64,000 nt of DNA from Tigriopus japonicus (taxonomy: Eukaryota; Arthropoda; Copepoda; Harpacticoida; Harpacticidae), in assembly GCA_010645155.1 (NCBI GenBank), contig CM021322.1, positions 13,555,418-13,619,417 of the forward strand. Reading direction: 5' to 3'. Below, piece after piece: positions 43,820 to 55,957 of this stretch. The position numbers and the translations under genes are program-made. The number at the start of each line of letters is the position of its first letter. Within the stretch, counting starts at the first letter, position 1. Below the pieces are notes generated by a model, which was given only the letters and a program-made list of their open reading frames with translations, had not been told where the DNA came from and ran no database searches.

Positions 43820-45961
43820 TCATTCTTCCTTGAGGGCCTTGGCCTTTCCATTTCTTGATGACGTTGAGGCAGTCTAAATGATGAGAGGTACTAATTAAGT
43901 GTCAAGCACGTCAAGAATGGAGTCATATGACAAATTGGAGCCCAAAACCAAGAACACGTTGTTGGTTTTATCAACCAAAATAATGCTAGCCACTAACAAG
44001 ATCATCAATTAAGTCCTTTTGTGTTCCTTTCCTTACCTTGGATTTGTTGGGCATGAGATAAGCTTGGACGTAGAATTGGGAGAAGAGAATGAAGAACATA
44101 ATGGCATGAGCCCCGATATAGTACGAGAATTGCCATGGGAACTTGCAATCATCGTACAGAACCAACTGGAACCCATGAATCATGATGCCCACAAATTGGA
44201 CCATCTGAAGAGTGGTCATGTGTTGTTTCCACCAGATGTACTTCTTATATTCTGGCCCGAGAGCAGCCACGAAGTAGTAAAAGTACATGAAAATATGCAC
44301 GAACGTGTTCAGCAGGCCAAAGAACGAGGCGTGTCCACCAGGGACAAAACGAGCACCCGGCCAAACGGAGAGAGGCATGATTCCATGATGAACCACATGA
44401 AGGAGGGAGACCTGATTGAATTTCTTCCGGGCCACGAAGCAGAACTGAGCGCAAGGAAAAACAATAAATGAAAAAAAATATGAACGATTGTCATGATTAG
44501 GGACCGAAATTTCAGACGAATACCCGATCTATTTTTTGTTTCGGCATATTGTAGGGTTTTATTGACTTTAAGTGCCTTCAAACTGAAAAATTGGCCAACC
44601 ATTTGAGAGAATTAAGAAGAGTTGGATGTGCCACGTTTTGCATTCAGCTTTACTACAATGATTATGCTTTAAGTTCGCCAATTGCTATGATCCTTACTAC
44701 ATCACATTACAAACGAAACAAGAAGTTATTGTGCGTGTACATATATCTTGCCTTTAAGAAATGTCAGAGAACATAAAAGACCAAGCAAGGCATGTTCAAT
44801 ATTGCATTCGTTTTTGGGGTAATTTTGCTGATTTGGTCTTGCACGTAATACAATATGCAAGTTTTGATTCGAATTGTACAATTTATTGGGGAAACTCCTT
44901 GGTTAAGTTGTACTAATTTTATCTTCTTTATTCACTAATTTGTTGTTTTTTCCGTCTTTTTTCTGTTGTGCTCTTATGAACTTCCTGTTCCGATTGGTAA
45001 TCAATAGGGCCCGGAAAGATATTTCCAAAAATTGATAAAACACAATACAATTTTAATTTTTCCTCAATAGATGGCGCAGTTTTTTCGTATATGACGATAG
45101 TTTTGATTGTGAATGTGTAATCTTGGTACAAATGCCATTTTGTAGAGCTTTTTTGTATTTTGGGTTCATTTTGGAAGGCTCTTTTGAGCATTGGTCATTC
45201 ATTTATTTTCCCCAATTTGCCCCCAAAAATTTTTTTTGACTAGAATATTCGAGAAAATATTTGTTTTTTCCTTGAAATAGCCAAAATATTTAAAAAATCG
45301 AGAAAAAGTGGAGAAACACTTCTAAAATATTTTATATTTAAAAAAAATATTTCCGGGCCCTAGTAATCAATTACTCATCAAAACTTCTCATCATTCAATG
45401 AGGTGCTTACCGTGTCGAAGAACTCTGTGAACTTGCTCATGTAATACAACCAGCACCACCAGATCATCTGTAATTAAAAGAATAAAAAACACTCTTCACC
45501 GAGCAGCGAACTAATCTAGAACGTGTAACTGCTTTCTCACCGCGAGAGCTTGAGGATCGTTGGAATAATCTACAGGTTGACAACGGAAACTGTATTGACC
45601 ACCCCAACCGGCAAAAATGAGCTAGGAACGGAAGAGGGCAAATGGATTTTGATCACTCAACACACACGATCAGTATTAGATACTTTCGTTCAAAAACACT
45701 TACGCCCACGAAGATGTACGTGCTGAGAAAGACTTGTAAGAGGTTGTACACGATGAGGAATCCACGCAGTTCCATTGGTTTTCGGTCCTTCATGTAATTG
45801 GGGCCCCATACTTTCACTATGTACACATAGGAAAGACACAGAAAGATGGTGGGCAATGGACTACCCATCATGGGCCACTCGTCCATCCGTCGATCCCGTA
45901 GCTCCCAAACTTGATCATATAAAGCGGCATAATGGTGGTATTTGTCCACGAGAAAGTCCAT
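43820..45961 (-). CDS. Very-long-chain fatty acid elongase (ELOVL family)
   Basis: Five exons in phase 0 throughout: 45961-45704, 45621-45541, 45467-45411, 44444-44037 and 43873-43820, giving 285 residues. Family signatures are all present: KFTEFFDT in exon 3, the HVVHH histidine box and NTFVHIFMYFYY in exon 4, and TTLQMVQF after them. Around seven hydrophobic segments and YSFRCQPVDYS in exon 2 match animal ELOVL1/4/7-type enzymes. The enzyme condenses malonyl-CoA with a fatty acyl-CoA in the ER membrane, the first and rate-limiting step of elongation; the histidine box is catalytic. The C-terminus (GKAKALKEE) is lysine-rich, as in ER-retained relatives, though a strict K-x-K-x-x motif is not at the very end. 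The exact subtype and chain-length preference cannot be told here. Intron 3 (966 bp) is the longest. Confidence 0.93.
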
Positions 45962-47889
45962 GCTTGAAATCTAAAATCAAAGCAGCCGCCCAAACAGACA
46001 ATGTCGAGATTAAATAAGAAAAGGGGACTATTTTGACGACTTAAAAGAGGGAGGGAGGGATGAAGGATGGATTATTTTCACACCAAGTCAACGAGATAAG
46101 AACCGATTCATGCGTGCTGCCTGTACGTAAACGGGACTGGATTTATTTCGTCTTTTACACTCCCAAACCGCAATGACTAATCAGTTATCGAGTTCACAGA
46201 GAGGAGAGATCGAAGTGGTGCGACTAATCTTTCGATAGGTTCAAATTTGAAGCGGACAAGCTTCAGCAAATAGGAACAATCTTGGAATTAATCTCAATGT
46301 CCAATCCACTGCCCCTTCTCATTCCTTTTTCCCCGATTGTCTGACTTAATCAAAGGTCATGAGGAGAAACCACGTGAGTGATCATTTGGCAACTTACAAG
46401 AACAGTACGTACTCGTATTCATGATGATGATGATGACGATGAGGTCCATGTCAATAAGGCCAAAAGGAATAAATGCGGAGCTGGAAACTCGATTATGCAA
46501 TTGTTTATAATAAAAGTCACTTGGCAGCATTCAACAGAAACAAAGAAAAAGATATGTTTGATGTCCTTAGGCTTTAACCCCCGTCCCTCCCTCTCTCATT
46601 CGTTCGTTCGTTCGATCGATCTCGATCCTCTCAACATGTCACACTTCAAACATCCGTTCATTTCAAAGTTCAGTGAACTACCTCTGGAATAACCAGTGAT
46701 AAAGACCTCGTGTATGCATCAATCAACGGCAAATTCAATCTTAGACACACTAGATTGCCACCAATGGGCAGGGGGAAAGCTCTAGTTTCTTAAGCCCTCC
46801 CAAGAGCGTCGTTGTTGTCCCTTACCTGTTCGAGCTATGATCAGCGCGAGGCGAGAGAGATTCAGTCAGGTCAATGGGGCAACGGAAGGGAAAGAAAGCA
46901 CCGGGGCTCCAAAGGGCAAGAGGCGTGTCTAAGGATCTAAGGGTGGAAGATCAATCCAAGTTTGCCTGCTGGCCAGACCACACTGACTGGCTGCCACCGT
47001 TGGAAAAATCCAGAGGATACTACAAGAGGCCAAGCCAAACGGGAGAGGAGTCACTACCACACCGCCACACTCGCACACGCCACACGCAACACTTACTTCG
47101 TTACTGAGTGACTTCCACAATTGGTGAACTTGGTGCGTGTGTCGGTCACGCAGAAGAGGTTCACAATCAGCTAGGTCATTTACGTTGAAGTGGGAACTTT
47201 TGAGCACATGTTGTTGGCACCACTTGCTTGCTTGCTAGATGCTTCCTTTGTGGACGGACAGCAGAGCTTGCTGATATCATGCTACTTATGTCGCCAGGGT
47301 ACGCACCAAACATGGATGAACGGACGGACGCATGGCAGGAGGACAACGGATCGACGGAGAGCTCTCCCACCATGAGCGACTACTCACACCATTTTTCGAT
47401 TTCCACTCCTGACCTCATCTGAGTTTAAAGGAGCGTACATTTGGGGATGGGCGATTCCCGTGGAGACACTGGTCAATGGGACGTACAGATGGACGTCTCT
47501 CCAAGACAGGCTTGACGGCCCTGGTATGAAGAGAACTCGTTTTGGGGCGCACGAACTAACGAACGAGATTGACCTGGGCCTTAAGACTGAAAGCAGGATC
47601 ACCTTGGGACTCGTCCAGTCTTGGTCAGAACTCAAGGTGTCTTTCCATTCAAAAATTACGCTTCAAGAGACAGGTCTCGTCGCGCTACTGGTAACTTTGG
47701 TGACTTGTTCTCTGGTCCCTCTCTCCGTTCTGTTCTCTGGATCTGGCATTTCAACGACAGGCCCAGGTATTAGAATCATGCCATCCGATATCTCGCGAGA
47801 TCTTTCCAAGTCAGGATAGAAGGGAAGAGCCCAGGAATCGAAGCATTGATTAAAACGAGTAGTACTGGGTTTGCGGCCTAGCTCGGAGG
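45962..47889. other. Intergenic upstream of the elongase
   Basis: Contains the elongase promoter side. GATGAT (46420-46440) and CGTTCGTTCGTTCG (about 46599-46613) runs are short microsatellites. Open frames between 46378 and 47893 on both strands show no domain and no consistent splice structure, so none is called. Confidence 0.45.
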
Positions 47890-48316
47890 ACAAAGAAATC
47901 GATGATTCTAAAGGAGCTGAAAAATGACTGGGGGGGACGAACCAATGGTATTAGTAAAGGGATATAGAAAGACACGAGTCATGTGTACTTTCGCTTTGAA
48001 CGATTCAAAATTTGCCACAATAAGCCTCTCAAGGCCCAAGCCATTATGTGAAGCGGCCATNNNNNNNNNNNNNNNNNNNNNNNNNNNNNNNNNNNNNNNN
48101 NNNNNNNNNNNNNNNNNNNNNNNNNNNNNNNNNNNNNNNNNNNNNACAAAGAAATCGATGATTCTAAAGGAGCTGAAAAATGACTGGGGGGGACGAACCA
48201 ATGGTATTAGTAAAGGGAAATAGAAAGACACGAGTCATGTGTACTTTCGCTTTGAACGATTCAAAATTTGCCACAATAAGCCTCTCAAGGCCCAAGCCAA
48301 TATGTGAAGCGGTCAT
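47890..48316 (+). repeat. 171-bp direct duplication flanking an 85-bp assembly gap
   Basis: 47890-48060 and 48146-48316 are each 171 bp and nearly identical (about three mismatches, such as GGGATATAG versus GGGAAATAG), separated by 85 N. Both start ACAAAGAAATCGATG and end at GCGGC/TCAT. Either a tandem repeat of 256-bp period is cut by the gap, or the assembler failed to merge two overlapping contig ends. The latter fits two haplotypes of one locus. Confidence 0.9.
48061..48145. other. Assembly gap (85 N)
   Basis: Run of N between the two copies of the 171-bp duplication. Since both flanks are the same sequence, the true gap may be zero or negative in length. Confidence 0.99.
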
Positions 48317-48509
48317 GACTCTTACCTGACTAAGTCAATGTTTGGACCACCAAGATAGAATGAAAAACCAGGCTTCTTTACTATAAGGCTAGCCAATAAC
48401 TCAATCATAAGCTTCAAGATTAATAGTTTATTGATTATCAATGGTTCTTCATATTCAACTTACATCATATAATTTTTTGGTTTAACACGGAGTAGCCGTT
48501 CTGAATTAA

Positions 48510-51500
48510 TTAAACAACAGGCCCGATTTCCTCGACCAAAGGTTTGAAATGGGGCTCGACGGGTAAAATATGTGATGTTGGAGTCTTTGGACACGAATCC
48601 ATTTCGGTTTTGAAAACTTTTGCTTCTGGTAGAGGTGGAGGTGGTGGTAGAGTTTCTGATCTTTTTACTCGGCTTCGATGAACATCCTGGTGAAGTTGAA
48701 AGTGGTATAAGGCATTGTTGGCATTGTTATACTTGGTATCGCACGTTGGACATCTAAGAGGGTCTAAAAGATAAAAAAGAAACATTTATTAGCAAAACGT
48801 CGACGCTATTCCACCATAAAACAAACCTTTGGTTCCGTTTGAACGATTAGTAGTGGTTCTTTCTTTCTTCAGTTTGGGGGCGTAGATCAGTAAGAATTCC
48901 TCTTCATCGGGATCGTCGGTTTCCATGGCCGTCACTTCGAGTGCAGGCAAATCAAGGTGATCCCGTCTCTCCATAAAAATATCTCGATGACAATACAACA
49001 AACATTCTTCTGGAGGGAGACGAGAAGTGGGCTTGGGTGGGACTCGCGATCGACACACAACATTAAAAGTGTTCTTCGTTGACTCCGGATACACGGATAT
49101 TCGTGGAGGAATATGGGGCAAATCATTTTTGATAGTGATCGCATTAAAACGGCTCTCAAAATCGTCGATACCGTCCCCTTCCGTTTTTATCATGGCAGGT
49201 TTGAGCAGTTCCAGGTTCTCTTCGAATGATTCCCAAAAATACAACTCCCTTTGAAGCTCATTGCCCGTTTCACGAGAATTGGGATAGAGCACCTTCCACT
49301 GAGTCTCCCACAGATACTGCATGGAGTATTTCGACCCCTCCATTTCATCCTGGAGTTTGGCGAATTGTCGTGTTCGAATGAGATCTTTGGTTCGATCACT
49401 CAAGGTGTCGAGACATTCAACAATATCCAGATCAAACTTTGGAATCAGCGAGTTTTTGAAGTACAAGGCTCGATACGTGGGCTCATTAGCAGATTCGTCG
49501 GATGATTTGTAGAATCCTTGCTGGTGATCAGAGATCAATTGTTTCTTTAGATTGTCGTACTTGCGAGAATACGCCCACAGCGTCCAGATGGAGAAGTGGG
49601 ATAGTTCAGGACGAAGTTTCTGCCATTCCTCTAGGAACATTTCATCCACTTTGGGCTTTCTGACGTCCACATTCCTGTCACCAGCCTTTTTAGAGGCCAG
49701 ATTGTCCAATTTCCGCATACGTTTCCTTGCTCGGGCTCGAGCTTTCATGAGATCACATATAACTTCTGGCGTCCAAGTGACGGGCTGACTTCCCTTGCTC
49801 AGACTTTGAACCTCTCGAATGTAATCCAGAACATCTTCGTCGTAATGGAAATTTCGTGAACTATTTCCAACCAACCTCAGACTTGACACCCGGTTGATAT
49901 TGCTTGGTTTCCCGTTGACATCGCAGAAAAAGCCATCATCTCCTAAGCCATCATCGAGTAATCCGTCATTCATTCCCGCTTCGATCACCTCATTCAGGTC
50001 CTCGTTCCTTGAGAACACTTCACATTCTTCAGTCCACTGTTGAACTACTTGATCCAGTTCTTGCTTTTCTGCCCTCTTGAAAGCCCTCAACTCACTCGCA
50101 CATTTGGCTGCAATTTGAGATGCCTTCAGCAAACAATTCGGATACATGCGCTTCCATTCTGAGATCATAAGCTTCAGGATACTCGTCCTATGCCGTTGTT
50201 GTCGATTAAAACGCCGAAACTGGCTAATAGCTCGTAATCGGCACATCCCCAAATCAAGAATCCGCTCTTTAGTCCAGAACAAACGAACATTCTTGGTTAC
50301 GAACCGTGGCCTTTGAGGTTTGGCTTTCTTGGTTTCTTGTTTGGTGTGTATTCCCTGAGTCTCAATCAGCCACTCCTGGATTTGATCTATGCTGAGTGTT
50401 TCGGAACAATACAAGGTTTCAGGCTCAGTTTCAACGGGGATTTCTTTATTGACATGTGTGGTTTCTTCTTCGTAGATGAGTGAATCGCCGGAATCGTACT
50501 TTTCAATCATTCGCCAAATATCAGCGAGGGTAAACGCAGTCTCTGGAGTGGCCTCCACTCTATTAGGATTATGAGTCAGCAATTGATGGATGCTCACTAA
50601 TTGCTTGTTGGTAAGTTTCATCTCCGGGTATCGTAGAGGCCATCGCTGACAAAGTTCGGCATAAATCATGGCCTCGTTCATGCCCGAAGCTCCAGGCTCT
50701 GCCTCACTTATTGTTTTATCTAATTCCTCATCTTCCCCCAGATCTTTTTGGCATTCATCGTAGAGAGCCAACACTTGTCGAAGAACCTGTTCGCTCATTC
50801 GAAACTGGCAAGGATTTTTTGTCAAATATTCCGGTGTCACAATATCGTTCTTGGACCGCTCATCGATGTACATATCCACCACGGTGGTCAACTTTCGACC
50901 GGGAATGGGTTGTTGGGGATGTCTCTTCCGCCATAGATTGCCCAAAATGTAAGGGAAAAACGCCAAGTAGCCTCGTTTCAAGGTCTCAATGTACTCTTGG
51001 CGAGCATTGTCATAAATGGATAGCAATCCGTGGAATTGGGCCTCAGTGAGGCCTATTTCCTCGAGACGGTTTTTCACTCGAATTGGTGTGATGATGGCTT
51101 TCTGACTTAAATTGGGCAAATTGGGGAAGATTCCATTGGCCTGAGATAGGCTCACAAACGTCAAAGGCTGTTTCAGAGTGGCGCTGTTTTGAGGATGGAT
51201 CTTGATGGGACTAAGTTGAGAGTATCCCGTTGAAGGACTTGGAGTTCCTGGCACCGTGAATTTGGGTACGTTAATGGGTAGAATAATGGGAGGGCGTGTG
51301 ATTGCGCCACTTGTCTTGATACCTCCTGCTGACGTGGTGATGGCAATGGTGCTTGTAGGCACAGGAGAATGAGCCGGAGAACTTTCGTTTGAGTTGCATT
51401 GTAGCTTCTTCTCCCCAATGGTGATGGTCACATTGGGCTTTTCAATCGGTTTGGGCTTGAGCAGAGCGTCCACATTCCGGTCAGTGACGGCCACGAGAGT

Positions 51501-54500
51501 AGCTCCGCCGGGTAGTTTGATGGTGTCCTTTTTACCCTCTTGAGCCTCAGGTTTCTCAGAAACTTCCGCTTGAGGAGCTCCCATAGTTTTGTCTTGGACC
51601 GGACTCACTCCTCCGGGTGAAGGTTGCAGATCTGGTGTTTGAATCTTCAACAAATTGCAGCCGGCCCTCCCCTTGCCATTGATGAACACTTGTGGATGAC
51701 CTTGAAGTTGACCAACCGAAGTGGGTAAGAAGATGGCTCCCGGAGGGAGAATCAGTGGTGTTGAGGAGCCACTCTTCCCCGCAAGACTAGACACCGGGAT
51801 TGCCACTGAGGTTCCTGGTGGGAGAGACGTCCCTGGGACGGAAGCAGCCGTGGTGTATTTGTAGAAACCAGCCCGTTTGAGTTCAGCCTCTTTCGGAAGT
51901 TTGGGAGGGAGGAAGATTCGAGCCTCTTCCATGAGTGTTTTGATGTGAATGGTTACGTCTTTTCGGATATGAATGTTCTGGTAGGTTTGATGAGATTCCA
52001 TTGAGTGCTGATTGACCAACTCAATGGAAGATCCGAGATCGCTTCCAGAATAACTTACTTTAGTTAGATACCACTTGTATTTTCGCCACAAGTTTCGCTT
52101 CGTGCAATTCGATTCTGGATGCAACTTCTTAAATTCTTCATGCCAAATTTCCAACAGGGACGCACTTTTCTTGACTGGGGTTAATTCTTTCTTGATCAAA
52201 AGTGCCTTTTTTCGGGTCTGCAACATGGATTCAATCATTTTTTTGGTCCACGTTCGATAAGAGATGTCCGAGGATCTCGCCTCTAATTGCTCCAAATTCG
52301 CAATCTCGGTCGGACAAGAATCCGACTCATTGACCCCTAATTCCAAATATTTTTGAGAACACGCAGAGTCATCGAGAACATCGAGAGTGCCCTTATTCAC
52401 CGCATTCTTCCAACAATAGCACTTGGCCATCAGAATGGCAGGACTGAGCTTGCAATAGGGATGCAACTTGAGAAACTCTTCCAACACCAACGACGACAAG
52501 TGAGGGACATCTCTTTTGGCCATACTTTGTAGCAAATGCTTTCTTCGCTCCAATCCCACTTGGTGAGCCAGGAACAAATCCCGAATGGTTTGCTTGTTCC
52601 AACACATCTGACCACGAGCGTTGGGAGCTCGCACGAGATCCCCTGTTCCTTGAACACTGGGATCCACACTTGAACAACGACTGTTTTGTTTGGACGGAAT
52701 TTCTGAACCAATCAGGGGGCAGATATCTTTGACTCTTTGCAAGAGATCCTCATCTGTTACTTGCGCCGTGGGAAAAGCCGCTCGCCAATGCCCAATCACG
52801 GATGGGACAAAATCCGAGCTCTCCGGGTTCATCACTTGTACACACTGTCGCAGCATTTTCTGGTACTTGAGCTTCCACTTGGTTTTCGCCACGGATCTAG
52901 CTACTTCATCTTTGGGAATTTTCCCGCCTCGCCTCACCAGGTTTTGAAAGATTTGATGCAAGGACTTGGGAGATTCGGAGTGACTATTGGACCGACTTCG
53001 AGTCCATTCAGTGTGAAGAAGAGCCGGAAATCCCTTGGATTTGACCACTTTCGACATGGACGAAGACCTCATTCGCTCTTGAACATCTCTTCCGATTTCC
53101 AAGAGTTCTGACAAATCAACGGCGGACCAATATGAGGGCAGTGGAACTTTGCTGGCTGCACTAAATGACATTGGTCGCGACAAATCGCCGAGAGAGAGAC
53201 TCTCATCGTACAAGGGATCTCCTTTACCAAGACGTTGCTGTTGTTTCCTCCACGACCAGAAATGAACACTAAGGTTATTGGAATTGAACGTGGAATTCGG
53301 ATAGATGCGTTTGAACTCGCTCGACCACAGGAGATGAAAAGACACCTTCCGACCAGCGGCAACACCTTCATTCTTCAAGTGCAAGGCTCTCTTTCGAGAG
53401 AGAATCACGTCCCGAATCATGCTCTTGTGCCATTTGAAAGCCTCCTCGCTTTGAGATCGGACAAACTGCGTGGGTACAGGTTTAGGAGCCGGTTTGGTTG
53501 AAGAGACAGGAGGGGAGGACATCGTGTCGACCTTGGGCAATAAGCCTGACTGACCCAAGTGCTTCTTGATCACATCTTTCTGCAGCTTCAAGTGCTTGAT
53601 CTTCACCAGGAATGATGCCACACTCTCGGTGGAATCTTTGTGAATGCGTTTCCATTCTTCTAAAAGTAAGGGGACCAATTTGATGGATCCGTCTTGGTCG
53701 TTCTCTTTCAGTATGGCATATTTTCGACGGGCTGTATCCATGCAAGCAATGAAATCTCGGATCATTCGCAGGGTCCAACCTTCAAAGCCTTCAATCCCGG
53801 GGGCAGAGTCCAGCTTACCAGCCAATCCTTGATCTTCGGCTCTGCCTTCTTCATAATTGAGATCAATTCCTTCTTTTGTGGTTAAACGGGCGTTCGATTG
53901 AGTGTCCATTTCGTTTTCCTTGTCATTGGAGCCCGTTCTTTCACCGGATCCTTTCCAATTCTTTGCGCTTGTGGCAGCGATCTTCATGTCTACGTCGTTT
54001 TCAAAGGTTGACTCACTCAATCGGTCAGAGAATAGAGCGTTACTATTGACGGGGTAGGCGGAGGCTCCATTTGTGGGCGAGAGAGAACCCCCATTTCGAG
54101 AGTAAAATTGCACTTGAGCAGAGTTCGAGTCGGCATTTAGGAATTGCACACTGTTAGCTTCTTCTCTCTCTATCGATTGCACTTTGGAAAAGATACTTCT
54201 CGTACTTTCCATACACTTGGGGTGAACTTTGGTAAACTGCTGCAACAAGAGACGATTGAATTCAGAGCATCCGGGCTCCAAATCCGGATATTCTTCCATG
54301 ACTCGTCTTTTAGTTTCGAGAAGATCTTGCTTGGTTTTAGAGGTCCAGTGCCTGAATCCTTTCACTTTTTCATCCGGATCTTCCACGAATGAGGTCTTCT
54401 CTCCATTGATCACACCACCTCGACTACTATTGCTATTCTCATTCGGAACTAAGAAGCTTCCATAATGGGTTTGATATTGGTGCACGATTGATTTCCAATC

Positions 54501-55957
54501 CAAATCCAAGTCAGGATAAATCGCTTTCCACGCCTTCTTCCAATGTCGAGTGATCATGTGCGATGTTGCTCCAGAGCCACACTAAAAACATCATGCATAA
54601 ATTTAGAAAACCATAGTCAAGAGTTACGCCAATGCTCTAACAAACCTTTTGTTCGGCATAATCTCTTGACTTCTTGATATCTCGTAACATTTCCTCGGTC
54701 CATATGGAATCTTGATCGGGCTCGGTGAACTTCCGCGTGGCAAAAGCAGCAGTATCGTATTTTGCGAATTTCACCGTCACAGACTTGATGTTTTCATCGG
54801 AATTTGGATAATGACTTCTCCATGTCTTGAGCATTAAACCGGAAAATCCTGAAATCAAGGCAAGAAAGGCAAGTTGCTTATTAACTGCACAAGTTCATAG
54901 GGCTCAATCTCAAAGCTAGGCTATTCTTTACCTTTTGGCTTCTTGGGATGAAAGAGATCACAACCGGGGAATGCGGATCTAAGATCCTTACGTATCTGCA
55001 GCATCTGTTCGGTCAATATGCACGCTATAGAATCATCGGGGTCCTTGAACATATGTAACACGTGCTTCTTGCAGATTTTGGATGTGTCGGGATCGGAATT
55101 GGATGCCGGTGACCTGGAAGGCGCAAATTCATCTTCGACATCATCCAAATTGGATCGCGATTCGCATTCCAACTCCGCGTTGGATTGGACCTCCTCGCTC
55201 TTGGTGGATGCATGATCGGCCGCATCGTCTCCTTCATCCTCTCCATTTTCATCCGACCGTCTCCGTTTGGCCGGTGGTGGGAGTTCAGCGCGGGTTTGAT
55301 TGTAGACCATCAAGCGTGATTTCAAGTTTCGAGCCGTGAAACTCGATTCCGGATAGATCTTCTTCCACTCCTCCAACAAAATTGTGGAGAAATCCCCGGA
55401 ATCAGGTTCACCTACGGCAGATTCGGCTCGTTGAGAACACGAGACCAGATCCTTGAGCATGGTTTCACTCCAATGTTTGTCGCCATTATTGGTATCTTCG
55501 GGCGAATCCGACGCAGTGGCATGACCATTGGCTTCCGGTTTGCTATGGCTTTCCTTCGCTTGGTTGACCACCGGGACAGAGCGTTTGCGTCCTCCATGAG
55601 CGTGTCGCTTCTTGTCTCTTTCCGGGGCTTCAAAGTGTTGCACGTAAGCATTGAGCAAGAACCGCCCAGTTAATTTCACCCCACCCGGATGGGAGGCGGT
55701 CCATTCTTTCTGGAGAAAAGCGGACAGGGAAGCCGGCAAATGTTGTCTTCGTTTATTATTGGACTTGGCATAAGCTCGATTGCGGCATAAACGAAGCTCT
55801 TCATAAGCCTCCGGGGTCCATTCGAAGGATTCCCCATTCACCCCCATCAGAGAAGGGTCTAGATCAGACAGAAAAATCATGCCCTATTACGTATGTTTAG
55901 GTTCGAGTTGTCTATTGCAAAATTAACCAAACACCAACCTTTATCTGGTTTCTCCAT
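48510..55957 (-). CDS. Giant protein with about 16 SANT/trihelix-like modules and a C2H2 zinc finger
   Basis: Five exons join in frame: 55957-55939, 55858-54932, 54848-54646, 54581-48827 and 48763-48510, giving 2385 residues. A module of about 60-70 residues recurs about 16 times: an opening W-T/S/N-x-x-M-I/L, a helix with L and R-x-x-A, then LLLEEWKKIYP-like and a T/S-x-x-N-L helix ending in Y/W. Clear copies open WSETML, WTEEML, WTLRMI, WHKSMI, WNKQTI, WTKKMI, WTKERI and WTPEVI; others are degenerate. Introns 2 and 3 fall inside modules 3 and 4. A Pro/Ser/Thr-rich stretch separates modules 11 and 12. The last exon adds one C2H2 finger (C-x2-C-x12-H-x3-H, about 2306-2325). Two I/F-K-T-E SUMO-type sites occur. 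A chromatin or DNA-binding role is inferred from the fold guess only. I do not recognise the family. Confidence 0.85.

Noticed and set aside
47908..48231. Frames that read through the N gap
   Set aside because: They are joined only by N and lie in the duplicated 171-bp segment; no evidence of coding.
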